A stretch of 29,657 bases of DNA, from NCBI GenBank assembly GCA_036897485.1, contig JAYMTF010000820.1, positions 1-29,657 on the forward strand. Reading direction: 5' to 3'. The position numbers and the translations under genes were made by a program. Each line of letters begins with the position of its first letter. Position 1 is the stretch's first letter. This DNA is from Pelargonium nanum. Taxonomy: Eukaryota > Streptophyta > Magnoliopsida > Geraniales > Geraniaceae. Below are positions 19,280-29,657 of this stretch, one piece after another. The notes beneath the pieces are model-generated. The model had not been told where the DNA came from, searched no databases, and worked only from the letters and a program-made list of their open reading frames with translations.

Positions 19280-20373
19280 CTCATCAACCTTAACCTTCTA
19301 CATTGCTTCTGCTGCTGCTGTAGTTTGATTGAACATGATACCCTTAGGACATTTTTTGTGCACTATGTATTGAACAGAATGTGAATATATGAATGCAAAA
19401 GATTAGAATCCGACCATTTTAGTACCTGAATTGAATTTATGCTAATATAGTATCACAAATGTTAGAAAAACGACCAAAATAGTCAGAACTCTAAGCACTG
19501 TGTTGACGTGGCGTAAAAATAAGGCATATCGGTAATGTCGAGTATCATAGTTTTGGTTGGAGATTAAGATTTTTATCAGTTGAGCTGTACGAAAAAGGTA
19601 GTTCTCCCCTTTTAACCAAAAACTTCCACCCTACCTCACGCAATAAGAGTTGAACACACGGCTTCTCATATGAAGACGTGTGTCTTCATCATTGCGTCAT
19701 CTCTGAAGAGACTGGTAGGAGATTAAAAAAGAAGACAACCATTAAAAAGATGGTAAAAAAATTAAATTTTGAAATTGAAAGTGATAAACATTGAAATGTT
19801 GATTTGATAATTGATACTTAATTTGTATTTTTTTTGTTTGAATTTGGTCTCTAATTTATCCATGTTATTCTAATTTGGTCTCAAAGTTACGCTATTTTGT
19901 TTTGAACTAGTGAAATACGTACTAGTACCGTCAAATTAGGTTGCAGAATAACGCTTAAATTATTTTTTGACAAAATTGTATAATTGAGAAATCGGCAACC
20001 ATGTTCATTTATTTAATTTCGTTTCAAATTGATCACATGTGTATATTTAACTAACTTTAACGCCAATTGTCACACTAACTTAGGATATAAAAATAAAATT
20101 TAGTACTCATTTAAACCTAAATAAATAGTGTGGACCAAAATGAACATTTTCCTAATAAAAAAACATCAATTTTACAGTAATTTATTTTTCTTCAGAAACG
20201 CGTTGAAGACGAAGTAGATGCGATGCTACTCGGTACACACACAGTTGCTGGTTTCTGTAGCAGATTCAGATCACCACCACCTCCAATTTGCTCAAAGCTT
20301 CCCAAATCCCAATCCATGAGCTGAGCTTGAGCTTCTCAATTTGCAAGCAATAAAAGACACTCCATTTTTGCTA
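19280..20373. other. Intergenic spacer and probable leader of the exchanger gene
   Basis: AT-rich intergenic DNA. A GCTGCTGCTGTAG run (19309-19323) lies in the presumed 3' UTR of the Myb/SANT-like gene. The CT-rich stretch from about 20200 to 20373 is probably the 5' leader of the downstream CCX gene. No other gene or element was recognised. Confidence 0.5.
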
Positions 20374-20421
20374 ATGGCATGGCCTTCTCTTTCTCAGCTT
20401 CCTCTTCTCTCACAACCTTAG
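20374..20421 (+). promoter_or_regulatory. Overlapping upstream ORF at the CCX start codon
   Basis: An ATG five bases before the CCX start opens a 15-codon frame (MAWPSLSQLPLLSQP, stop TAG at 20419-20421) that overlaps the first 43 bases of the main coding sequence. Its context is poor at -3 (C) but has G at +4. The main ATG at 20379 has G at both -3 and +4. Leaky scanning past the first ATG would be needed for the exchanger. Confidence 0.6.
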
Positions 20422-23400
20422 CTCTCTCACTCTCCATCTTCTCCACTCTCCTCTCCCCAATCTACCCCTACCCATTTCCAGAAATTCCACACAGGTCCCT
20501 CCTCGCCTCTTCGCCGCCGTTGATCTGCTCCGGCGAACCCAACGACCGATCCTCCTCCGATGGCCTCCTCGACTACTTCAACCTCCATTTCTGCGTCTTC
20601 AAGCAAAACCCATTTCTCTCCGTCCCCTCTCTCTCGCTCCTCCTCGTCTTCTACTTCTATTTCCTCATCAAGACCGCTCAGGACCATTTCTCGGTCGTCA
20701 CCACCAAGCTGTCGTCGCTGCTCAATCTGACTCCCAGCATGGGTGCGATTACTCTCCTCGCGCTCGGCAACGGCGCGCCGGACGTGTTCTCCTCCGTCGC
20801 CGCCGTCCGCGGCGGCCAGTACCGGACCGGGTTCGGGGCCATACTCTCGGCCGGCACTTTTGTCTCGGCATTTGTTGTTGGGTTCGTGGCGATCAACGCC
20901 GCGCCGTTCCAGCTGGAGGCGGCGCCGTTCGTGAGGGACGTGCTGTTTTACCTAATCGCGGCGTGGTTTCTGTTCTGGGTGTATCTGAGTGGGGAGATTT
21001 TCCTCTGGCAGGCTGTGGGGTTTGTGGGGTTTTATGCGTTTTTTGTTGGGTTTGTGTTTTGGATGGATTTGGGCAGCCGTGGAGGGCGCCGGAAGGGCGG
21101 GGATGGCTCGGGTTTGGTGGCGCCGGATTGCGAGATCGGTGAAGTTGTGAAGAATGTGGAGGATGGGAAGTCGGGTTCTTCTGGGTGCTGTGAAGCTCTG
21201 GGAAAGGTATTGTAAATTTTTAATTGTGCTCTTCTTAGAGGCTTACATTTGTGATACATGTCTGTTATTGCTGTTAAGTTGTGTGATGTAGTTTTAGCCT
21301 TTTAGGACTTAGGAGGTAGATCTGAAGATTGTTGGATTGGTTGGTGATGAGATAGTTCAAATCTTTTGTAGTTGCTAACTGATTGGAGATGAACTTTAGA
21401 TAATGTATGCTAAATGGTATCGAAGAGTAACTTTGCTGTTGTTTAAATGCTGCATTTCTTAGTACCTTGTTTTTCCATACACGGTGATTGCGTTTAGTGG
21501 AAAAGTTGCTACAGAACCCCTCTTCGTTTCTTATGGTTACTGGCTATGTTGCATAGACATGGGTATGAGATGCGGGATATGACACGTATACGAGGACACA
21601 CAATTTTTATAAGACCATAGACACAATACGCTAAGAATACGTTCAATAATAATAAATGATAATTTATACTATTTGCTATATTTGTGCATATAAGTTACAT
21701 AAAGTCATGCTTGTTGATGTGTTTTAAAGTGTTGGACACATTCAATCAGTTCGTTTCTAGAAAATATATGGGGGATACGTAAGGTTTCAGACACGTGTCC
21801 ACTTAAAAAAAAATATTAAAAGATTGAGAGACACCTATCGGAAGAGTGTCCGAGTGTCGGATATGTATCGGACCCATGTACGCTTAGAAGGTGAGAGTGT
21901 CCGTCAATCATAGGTTGCTGGTAATTTCTCTATAGTAAGAGAGGGGTAAGATGGATAGTAACGCAGTTGTAGAAAGTATGGTTGTACTACAAGTTGAAAC
22001 TCAGCAGTATCAATCTACTTTTGCATCAATTAATTCTTAATCTTTTTGTTGTTTGAATCACACTTAGTAGAACAATACTGTACTGAGACAAAATTCCATT
22101 TTCTTGCTCCCAATTGCAGCTTTCATTTCAACCTATATAATGTAGATTAGACACCTTTGTCTATATGGGTTTCTTATGTCATGTATGGTACTTGGTAGGC
22201 TATGAATATATTATTACTGCACTAAATTGTGGCAAAGTTACCTTTCTATATCTTACCATGTTATACTAATGAAGTTTACCAATAGATTGCAATGCGTCTG
22301 TGTTAGTTGAAGTTTGGATACGCAAAACTGCGGAATAGGATGTATGGATTGGGTAATTTATAGGATCCATTTGAGAGTATAGTTTCTGCAAATGCAGTTA
22401 GGAACAAAATGTTAATACTCCCTGTCCCATACACTAGTATCCTAGTTCTGAAATCTTTTAAGGAAAATGAAATAGTGCAATGACATATCAATTATGTGAG
22501 GTATTATTTGAAATTTCCCTTTTCAATCCGTAGTGCTTCCTGTAAACTAAAATGTTATACGAGTGTAATGTGGGGAAGTTGAGTTCAAGGGCTAATAATT
22601 GGACATGCTAATACTCATATGTTTTAGGACAAGCGAAAACAAAATGGACATTCAATATGGGGCAGGGAGAGCATTTTGAGTGATAATGTTTTCTCCAATT
22701 CCAAAGCATACAAATTTCTTGATGCAAAAGATCTGAAAATTTCCCTAGATAGTGAAGTAATTTGGCACGTCACGGAGTTGTCAATTTTTTAAGATTGTGG
22801 ATATTAGGAAACTATGTTTCTTGGCATTCAAGATGGAAAAGATTTTTCGGATAGTTTGACCGAGAGTGATATAGGAAAAAATGTTTGGGGAGTTTCAACT
22901 AGAGATCAACTCAATCAAGATCTCTGGCTCTGCTGGAATGTTGATTCAATGGATAAGGTGTATGGCTGTTCCCCTACAAAGTGAGGTACTCTTAGTCGTT
23001 ATGTACTATGGACAATGGGTTAAAATTTATACTTCCTTTACGGCCAATTTTTTTTTTTTTTGGTATGTTCATTAGCACTGAATCCAAGTACCAGCATGCA
23101 AGAGCAGAAAGAACATGATATTAGTTATGAAATATATTAAGTTAGGGTTGCATTTGAATTCTTGGATTTTATTTGAAATTTTGCATTTCAAATACAAATA
23201 TGATTTTCAGAATCCATAGAATTTCAAATGATAAGGTTAGAGTTGTCCTTTCCCATGTTGTATGCGAGTTTTTAATTCTATTGGATCTGAGCCAAATCCA
23301 AATTCTTTGTGCTTCCAAACGTTGGATTTGGCTAAGATACAGATTCCAAATCAAATCTAACAATCCCTACGAACAATAAAGAACTTGATGATTGCAATTT

Positions 23401-24445
23401 AAGAACTTATTAGATGCAATTTGGCCTGAAAAATTGGATTGCTACGTTGAAATACGCATTCCATGTTTTTTTTCCAGAGGTTTTCTACTGTGTCCTCTTT
23501 CCTTGTATTCTGATATTCAATGATTATGGGTCACAAGTGCGTCTTTCTACCATTGTAAATGGCATTAATTTTTTTAGTATTCCTCTTACCGGATGTATTA
23601 AGCTCAGTTTATGTGCTCAGTCGCTTTTTTTCTGAGAGCTAGGATTACTCTAATTCTTATGTGTTATGTGGTTTGTACAGATCTGGAGAGCATGGGAGCT
23701 CCCTGTCTCATTTCTTTTAAAGCTCACAATCCCACAAACTGCACCTTCTGAATGGAGTAGGCTTTACTCATCTGCCAATATTGCCGTTTGCCCGCTGGCT
23801 CTTCTGTATGCTTGCAACTCGTTTGTTCCATTTAATCATCCTATTGTTTTCCTTGTTCCACACGTCCCTTTCCCTCTATGGCTTGTAGTGCTCTTTGCGA
23901 GCTCTTCACTTGCACTTCTTCATTATATAATGGAAAAAGAACCCCCCAAAACTGAGCAAATGCCAGTCGTGCTCTTAGCATTTGTAATGAGTGTGTTCTG
24001 GATATCAACTGCTGCCGGGGAACTACTCAACTGCCTAGCCGCACTAGGGGTGCTTCTGGAATTGCCTTCGTCACTCCTCGGACTCACAGTACTTGCATGG
24101 GGCAACTCAGTCGGAGACCTTGTTGCTGATGTAGCAGTTGCCAAAGCAGGCCATCCTGCAATGGCCATGGCAGGGTGCTTTGCTGGGCCGATGTTTAACA
24201 TGCTCGTCGGGCTTGGAACAGCACTGGTAATACAAACAACCAATATGTATCCGAAAGCTTACGAACTTCATTTCCACATTGGTATTGTGATGGCATTTGT
24301 GTTCTTGTTTCTAAGCCTGATGGGCTCTCTTCTAGTTATAACTTGGAACCGGTTCCGCGTTCCAAGGTTTTGGGGATTCTGCCTGGTCGGCCTTTATATA
24401 GTTTTTATGGCGGTTAGCTTAATCATTGCTAAGTTTTCAGGGTGA
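20379..24445 (+). CDS. Cation/calcium exchanger of the CCX class (CCX4/CCX5-like)
   Basis: Two exons (20379-21206 and 23681-24445, phase 0, GT-AG) encode 530 residues, a normal CCX length. The protein has an N-terminal hydrophobic segment, then two blocks of membrane helices separated by a hydrophilic loop (about residues 230-285). The first block holds the alpha-1 signature GNGAPD (130-135) and the second holds the alpha-2 signature GNSVGD (417-422). These carry the cation-coordinating Asn and Asp residues of the CaCA superfamily. CCX proteins are homologues of the K+-dependent Na+/Ca2+ exchangers and move Na+, K+, Mn2+ or Ca2+ across endomembranes or the plasma membrane. The substrate cannot be told from sequence. 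The single 2.5-kb intron falls in the central loop, at ALGK|IWRAWELP, and is full of small repeats. Confidence 0.92.
21556..21890. mobile_element. Possible terminal-inverted-repeat element in the CCX intron
   Basis: The left part (ACATGGGTATGAGA...GATATGACAC...GAGGACAC) and the reverse complement of the right part (ACATGGGTCCGATACATATC...GACACTCGGACAC) match imperfectly. The interior is noncoding with several ACACGTGTC-like phrases. Its size is about 335 bp. No target duplication was identified. Confidence 0.4.
22419..22669. mobile_element. Stowaway-like MITE in the CCX intron
   Basis: The left terminus CTCCCTGTCCCATA follows a TA. The right terminus, reverse-complemented, is CTCCCTGCCCCATA. 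Its 251-bp length is close to that of the better-preserved element at 9904-10145. The right TA target base pair has become AG, so this copy is older. It is noncoding. Confidence 0.7.
23143..23370. mobile_element. Possible foldback or hAT-type MITE in the CCX intron
   Basis: The ends TAGGGTTGCATTTGAATT and (reverse complement) TAGGGATTGTTAGATTTGAT are loosely inverted. Inside, AGCCAAATCCAA (about 23290-23301) is perfectly complementary to TTGGATTTGGCT (about 23323-23334). The region would fold back on itself. The exact ends and target site are uncertain. Confidence 0.4.
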
Positions 24446-25611
24446 TGATCAGCCTCGTAACCGAATGTCGGCCCTTTGTTGTATCATGCAGCTGTAAGTA
24501 CTACATATTGGTTTGGATTTTAGGTTGCTTATGATTTGCTAAGGTGGAGCTGTACTTTACTGAACAAGACTGCAAGAATATGGAGTTTTCTGATATGCAA
24601 TTAGAGATAGGTAGGTTCTCTGTTGGGTTCAATATCTTTGTTCTTTTTTTGCCTTCTTCTTTAAGCTGTATTCTTTTGGCTCTCTGCTATAATTGATTGA
24701 GAGGGCTTTTCTACTTGTTGACAGTTGATAATTACACAGTTGATGCTCATCATTACAAGAAAATAGAAAGAGAATGGCATTTCCCATTTTAGTATTTTAC
24801 AGAGGAGACATCGTAAACACGTGCATTTGGTACATGTAAGTTAAATGCACATTTCTGTACATTTCTGCACCGATGAATGTATGAAAATGCACCGATGAAT
24901 CTATGTGAATTCTTGTATGTTATCACTCCGAATGCACGGAAGTTTGACGTTATGTGCGTTCGTGTTGTGTTTGTGTTTACCGAAGGTTGATTGCATGTTG
25001 CATTGTTGCACAACCCAGCACAAACGCGACAGGTTTAATAATTGTGTTGAATGGTTGAACATGAACAGGACGCATTGAGCGTATTAAACGCCTAAATGGG
25101 CAATGTTGATGCAAAACACGATCCAATACATTATGCATAATAATTATACCATCAAGTGTGTGATGTGTGCGTCACAACACAAATATGACTTGATCACTAT
25201 ATGTGTTGGGTTCTTCAACACGATTACAAAATGTGTGAGCTCAAACACCCAAATTTTGAGTCGTGCGTCGTGTGGCAACACGAAGTGTCAGCTCTAACAG
25301 AAGTCCACAAACAATTATCTAGGTTCATTTCAACTTATTTTCACACTGATACTCAGTAAGTTTGCGCCGATAAATGTGAGCAAGTTCAATAATAACTATT
25401 TGCAATTAAAGTACACGTAAAACACATGCATGGTATATAGTATTGGATGTTGGCAATGCAGTTGCAAATGTGATGCAAAAGTAGCAAATCCATGAAAACA
25501 GTAGCAATATCCAACACTTGTCCTCACATTGCTAGGAATTGGGGAATGACTTGAAATACATGCATTTGTAGAATTTGGAAAGGGACATATATATTTACAC
25601 CTATACATATA
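24446..25611. other. CCX 3' UTR and intergenic spacer
   Basis: Probable 3' UTR for the first 300 bases or so, then AT-rich spacer. A short direct repeat (gcaccgatgaat) occurs twice at about 24868 and 24889. Short frames on both strands are unrecognised. Confidence 0.5.
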
Positions 25612-25631
25612 TGTGTGTGTGTGTGTGTGTT
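25612..25631 (+). repeat. (TG)10 microsatellite
   Basis: A perfect TG run, preceded by an AT/TA-rich stretch, in intergenic DNA. Confidence 0.9.
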
Positions 25632-27223
25632 TGGTGAGTGAAGCAAGGCAGTGAAGGCAGAGAGCAGGACCACTTGGAGCAGAGAGGGAGGCAAGTCAAT
25701 TTTAGTCCATTGAAAGCTGGTTGGTTGAGCTCTTCCTTTCACTTGGTGACATCACAGAATTCACACACCCTATTGTCTACTTGCACACAAAATCATTATT
25801 GCCTCTAAATTTACCTCTTTTTTTCCCCAAATGGGTAACCCTAATTCTACTTCAATCTAGGTTTGTTGTCCCAAAGAGAGAAAAAGAAAAACTATTTTAT
25901 TTTCATTTTTATACATATGTTTTTCTTGCATGTATATAAATTGTAGACAATTATGGGTGACATTTTATGTTCGCGGGTTGTGTTCAAAATTCAGTATTCT
26001 ATTGAATAAGTCAGTTCATACTTGACACGATTGTCAAACGAGTTAAGTTATATGACATGAAATAACTTGTATATGAGCAGGTTGACACAATATGACGTGG
26101 ATAATATGTTTTAATAACTGAGTTTTAAATTCACGACCGACTAGACACGTTTAAATAAACGAGTTGATATTGACTTGACATTGTGGGTTCAACTCTCGTT
26201 GAGTTGGGCGGAGTGAAGTTTTGAGTTAAAAGGAGAGAGTTGCTCATATTGTGTAGCTAAACTGATAAAAGAATAGTTGGGAATCAAAATAGAACATTTT
26301 TGTTCCATTGATTTTACACATAAAGCTCGAAATCTATTACGAACTTTGCAACCCGCAAAGATTGGGAATGATGTTGGTTGAGCTAGTAATTTGAATTTAA
26401 ATTCACAAATACTCAAAAGTTGTTTCACATTTTTATGGGATTGGGTTAAATAAAATAAACCCGACTAGCCCAACAAATTTAATTCGCACATTCATAATTC
26501 AACAAAGATCTGATCTAACCTCGACCCGAAATTTAAATAGTCAACTCTAGATTTTGGACAAAACCGTAATTATAACCTTATAGTTTTAGAAAAAAATCTA
26601 AGAATCACCTAACTAGAAAAGAAAAAGAGAACATTTGCTGAAGTGCATTTAATTCACATTGATATTGACATTAGCGCATTATATGAGAAGATAATAATAA
26701 TAAAATCACAACTAAAGTATAATGCATTAGGTATAGATATTCTTTTAAAAAAAACAAATAATGATCTACTGAAAATAGTTAACTTCACCTAAACTTGTTC
26801 TAATCAAGGTTTAGAAGTATAATTAACAACGATAATAAGTTTGTAGAGCTCATATTTTGATTCTAGTGATTTTTGTGACTACTTTGTAACAAAAGTAGAG
26901 CTAACAAATTGAATCTATATTGGTGGACATTCGAAGTCTGTTTCACATTGTCGCGATTTTTAATTGAATAAAATAATTATTGTCAATTTTTAAGTCAGTC
27001 GTGTCGGGAACACTTGCACGAACCTTCAACCCGTTTTGATTAAGTTTGAGTTAGATAATCACAACTCGGCCCTATAGAAAATCGATATTTACTAATATGT
27101 ATCAATTTAAAAACTAATTTTATTTATTTATTTTAAAAAAGTACAGGTATTGTGTTGTATCGACTAAAAAAGTAAATTTTCCCAAAAAGGGTAAAGTCGT
27201 CATCAGAAAAGAAGTATCTGACA
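25632..27223. other. Intergenic spacer with old repeat-like sequence
   Basis: The segments at 25970-26190, 26450-26540 and 26995-27075 contain scattered phrases such as gggttgtgttc, gacacgattgtc, acgagttaa and cgacccgaaat. These resemble worn copies of a common plant interspersed repeat rich in 'gacacg' and 'cgggtt'. Boundaries and class cannot be fixed. No gene was recognised. Confidence 0.35.
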
Positions 27224-27224
27224 T

Positions 27225-27233
27225 TATATATAT
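27225..27233 (+). promoter_or_regulatory. TATA box of the NF-YC gene
   Basis: TATATATAT is followed about 40 bases later by a CT-rich stretch (CTCTCTCTTCTCTCTCTG) of the kind found at plant transcription starts, and then by leader sequence with no ATG. Confidence 0.6.
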
Positions 27234-27259
27234 TGTCTCTGTGAGTCAGAATCGAACCC

Positions 27260-29414
27260 AACAACACAAAGCTCTCTCTTCTCTCTCTGTAATTTTTGTT
27301 ACTATATCTCTTTGGTGTTAGGTCGTTTTGAGGTTTGATCTCAGGAACCCAATCATTAATCACCATCTCCTACAAAACCCTAAAAAGGATTCTCGGAGAT
27401 AACACTGCGTCGAATTTTGATTTTGCTTTTTTCAGGTTAAAGCTTCAATTTTTATTCTTCAAGGAACAGCACAGGCCAGTCACAACAACAACAACAACGA
27501 GGTTGGTACCATCTTGTCTCTTTCTCCATACATGCACATATGTATGCATATGGTGGGTTTGATTAGGTTTCTTTGATGTAATTGAAGTGATCTTCATGTC
27601 TCTGTCTCTGGAATTGTGATTTTTGTTTAACATGATCTGGTGTTTATGGAGGTTTCAGTGATCTTTGTTATATGTGTACCTCAGATTTTTTCTGGGTTAG
27701 TTTGTTTTTTGGTAATTTGTTGGTTTTGTGTTTCTGGGTAATGGATAATTTTCTGGTATTAGCTAAAGTTGTTGTCTTTTTTTAGTTATGAGTTCAAATG
27801 TTATATTGGGTGTCTTTTTTGCTTTTCTTCTGCCTTTTGGGTGTTGTTTAATTTCTCAGACTTTGAGTTTTGTTGTTCATGTTGTGTTGTGTTTTTTTTT
27901 TCATCCTTTGTTTGTGTCTCGGTGGGATGTGAAAGGAATGTCAATAGGATGAGTTCATTTTGCCTACAATTGAACCTTCTCCTGTTTTGGCTGGCCTTAG
28001 TTTGATTATGGGTGTTTCACGGGTGGTTTAGACTTTAATCCGGAAAGCTTTTAACTACTTTGCACCCAATTTGATGAGAACTTGAAAGCTTTCTCTTTTT
28101 GATGTGGAGTGAATTCTAATCCTTTTGTTACTTGTGTATGTTATTAGAGTCTTATCAGTAGTGATAATTTTTAGGTGTAATAAATTAAGAGTCTGAACAG
28201 TTCTGGTGGCTTGGAGGATGGTAAATAAATCCCAGCTAGTAGTTTTGGAGTGGTTACTATTTTTGGATGGCAGTGTCTTCTTGTATAGTTTTTGATTTTC
28301 CTGTTATGTAGGCCATGGGAAACGAATATCTGACTGGTTTTTGAGTTTGAAGATGATAGAGGAGCAGTGGACAGTGCAAGTTAATGGCTTATTTACTGTG
28401 TTTTGTCATGTTATTTACAGTTACTTTTGTTAGCACACTTTAATTTTTCTCTTCGTCATTCTGATCTGATGCAAATGTACATGAAGTATCATCGGGACTT
28501 CCACTATTGCTCCCGTGGTGATTTTGACTAGATATTTTACATGAGAGTCGGATCTCATGTGCTTTATGTTCTTGTTTTGTGATAGGAGTTGAGAATGTAG
28601 CTTATATAAAATGTCACTGCCGGTGCCGGGGTTTTTGGATTTGGGCAACCATCCGAATTAGTTGGTCTTCCTTTTGCTTTTCTTCTTCCCTAAGCAAGCA
28701 TGAACTGTGTCTTTTTTTTTTCTAGAAGATGGAACCCTTTGATTTTATAGCTTGGAAAATCTTATTTTGACATTGCTGATGCTACCTTGCAAGTGAGAAG
28801 ATATGGCGCCTGGCTATTATTTTAGCAATCGTTCCACAAGAAGATATGGCACTTGGTTTCTGCTTTCTAGGTTATCCAAAATGAAGCAAAGAGACCACTG
28901 TCTGATTTTTCAACCATGTTTTTTCGAAAAAAGGGGGGTTGTTTTGTTATAAAAGTTATATCTTGTAGGCCCATGTAATGGCGGATAAATACAGTTCTTT
29001 CAGCTTCTCTTTTGTGGCCATATTTTAAATGCCGATCTGATTAATTTATGACTCATAGTCTTCATGGGACTTAAATTCCCCTAGATTGGCATGGTTCTCA
29101 CAAGGTTTTGTTAGTCAATGGATCAAACGAAGAATGGTTGGCTAACATACTTGTGTGGTGTATAACCATTGGTTGATATTGATATATTTATCTACCGGAG
29201 GTAGTATTTTCTGATTAATTTTTCTATCAGCTTGTTTTGAATCTCATTTTGCATGGAGTTTTAATTATAGCTGACGAAGCAGTTTTCAGTTTCTGTTTTC
29301 ATTTCAGCGGTTTGACGTAAAATATTTGCTGTAATTCATATTTGCATTCTTCTAAACTTCTTATCTTGTTGGCATTACAAGCAAAAGTATCAAGTATTTA
29401 TTTTTTCTATCAGA
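27260..29414 (+). other. 5' UTR exon and leader intron of the NF-YC gene
   Basis: The leader exon probably runs from about 27260 to 27501. It has a CT-rich start and a (CAA)n run (27482-27498), and it ends at GAG|GTTGGT. The leader intron (about 27502-29413) is T-rich and ends in a clear acceptor (TTTTTTCTATCAG) one base before the start codon. A leader intron is common in plant NF-YC genes. A nearby alternative donor (TTG|GTACC at 27506) cannot be excluded. Confidence 0.6.
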
Positions 29415-29657
29415 ATGGATCAGCAAGGTCATGGACATCCCCCAAATATGGGTAATGCTGGTCAGTTGGCATATGGGTCGAATCCATATCAACATAATCA
29501 AATGGCCGGTGCACAGAATCCAGGTTCGGTCATTTCCTCTGTTGGGGCTATGCAGTCTACCAGTCAGCCAGCAGGAACTCAGCTTGGGCAGCACCAACTT
29601 GCCTATCAGCACATCCATCAGCAGCAGCAACAGCAACTACAGCAACAACTTCAATCT
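29415..29657 (+). CDS. NF-YC: Nuclear transcription factor Y subunit C (NF-YC), 5' part
   Basis: Eighty-one codons run from ATG to the window edge. The protein begins MDQQGHGHPPNM, contains YGSNPYQHNQM, and ends in QLAYQHIHQQQQQQLQQQLQ. This is the characteristic N terminus of the plant NF-YC1/3/4/9 group, just before the conserved AFWENQ segment and the histone-fold domain, which must lie beyond the window. NF-YC pairs with NF-YB through histone folds and then recruits NF-YA to CCAAT boxes. In plants this group also works with CONSTANS and DELLA proteins in flowering and light/hormone responses. The start follows immediately after a splice acceptor, and no other ATG precedes it in the exon. 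Confidence 0.9.
   Translation, partial: MDQQGHGHPPNMGNAGQLAYGSNPYQHNQMAGAQNPGSVISSVGAMQSTSQPAGTQLGQHQLAYQHIHQQQQQQLQQQLQS

Noticed and set aside
20427..20687. Minus-strand acidic open frame
   Set aside because: It is an antisense shadow of the Ser/Leu-rich start of the CCX gene.
23169..23379. Paired open frames on both strands with similar-looking peptides
   Set aside because: They arise from the inverted-repeat structure at 23143-23370, not from genes.
29361..29636. Minus-strand open frame at the window end
   Set aside because: It is the antisense of the NF-YC start, whose plus-strand product is clearly recognisable.

Overview
The window is nuclear DNA of a flowering plant, most likely a eudicot. 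Its genes are split by GT-AG introns, the intergenic DNA is AT-rich and full of small transposon debris, and every recognisable protein belongs to a plant family. The transposon types and gene style would fit Rosaceae, but I cannot fix the species from this sequence alone. All recognised genes lie on the + strand. Positions are read by eye, and splice sites are inferred from reading frame, GT-AG borders and family knowledge.

Layout. (1) 1-905: 3' end of a heavy-metal-associated isoprenylated plant protein (HIPP) ending in the CaaX box CSIM, with internal 39-bp coding repeats and a polyglutamine run. (2) 906-3540: no confident gene; a probable LTR remnant and a few exon-like pieces on the minus strand. 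(3) 3599-4918: an intronless basic-7S-globulin / xylanase-inhibitor-type aspartic-protease homologue whose catalytic motifs are altered. (4) 6086-10783: a complete six-exon gene for signal peptidase complex subunit 3 (167 aa). Its upstream region holds a perfect ER stress element (CCAAT-N9-CCACG). Its 3.2-kb second intron holds a five-copy minisatellite and a decayed copy of plastid tRNA-Val(GAC), and its fourth intron holds one clear and one possible MITE. (5) 13189-19279: a 12-exon gene for a protein of about 1088 aa with six Myb/SANT-like domains. Each repeat is one Myb exon plus one linker exon, bounded by phase-1 introns, so the gene appears to have grown by duplication of exon pairs. One intron carries a TRIM-type miniature LTR element. 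(6) 20379-24445: a two-exon cation/calcium exchanger of the CCX class (530 aa) with a small overlapping upstream ORF and several MITE-like insertions in its intron. (7) 27225 to the end: promoter, 5' UTR, a long leader intron and the first 81 codons of an NF-YC histone-fold transcription factor, cut by the window end.

The genes are unrelated housekeeping or regulatory genes, as is normal for a plant chromosome; nothing suggests an operon or a gene cluster. The most interesting parts are the modular six-repeat Myb/SANT gene, the ER stress element in front of the signal peptidase gene, and the variety of small mobile elements inside introns.
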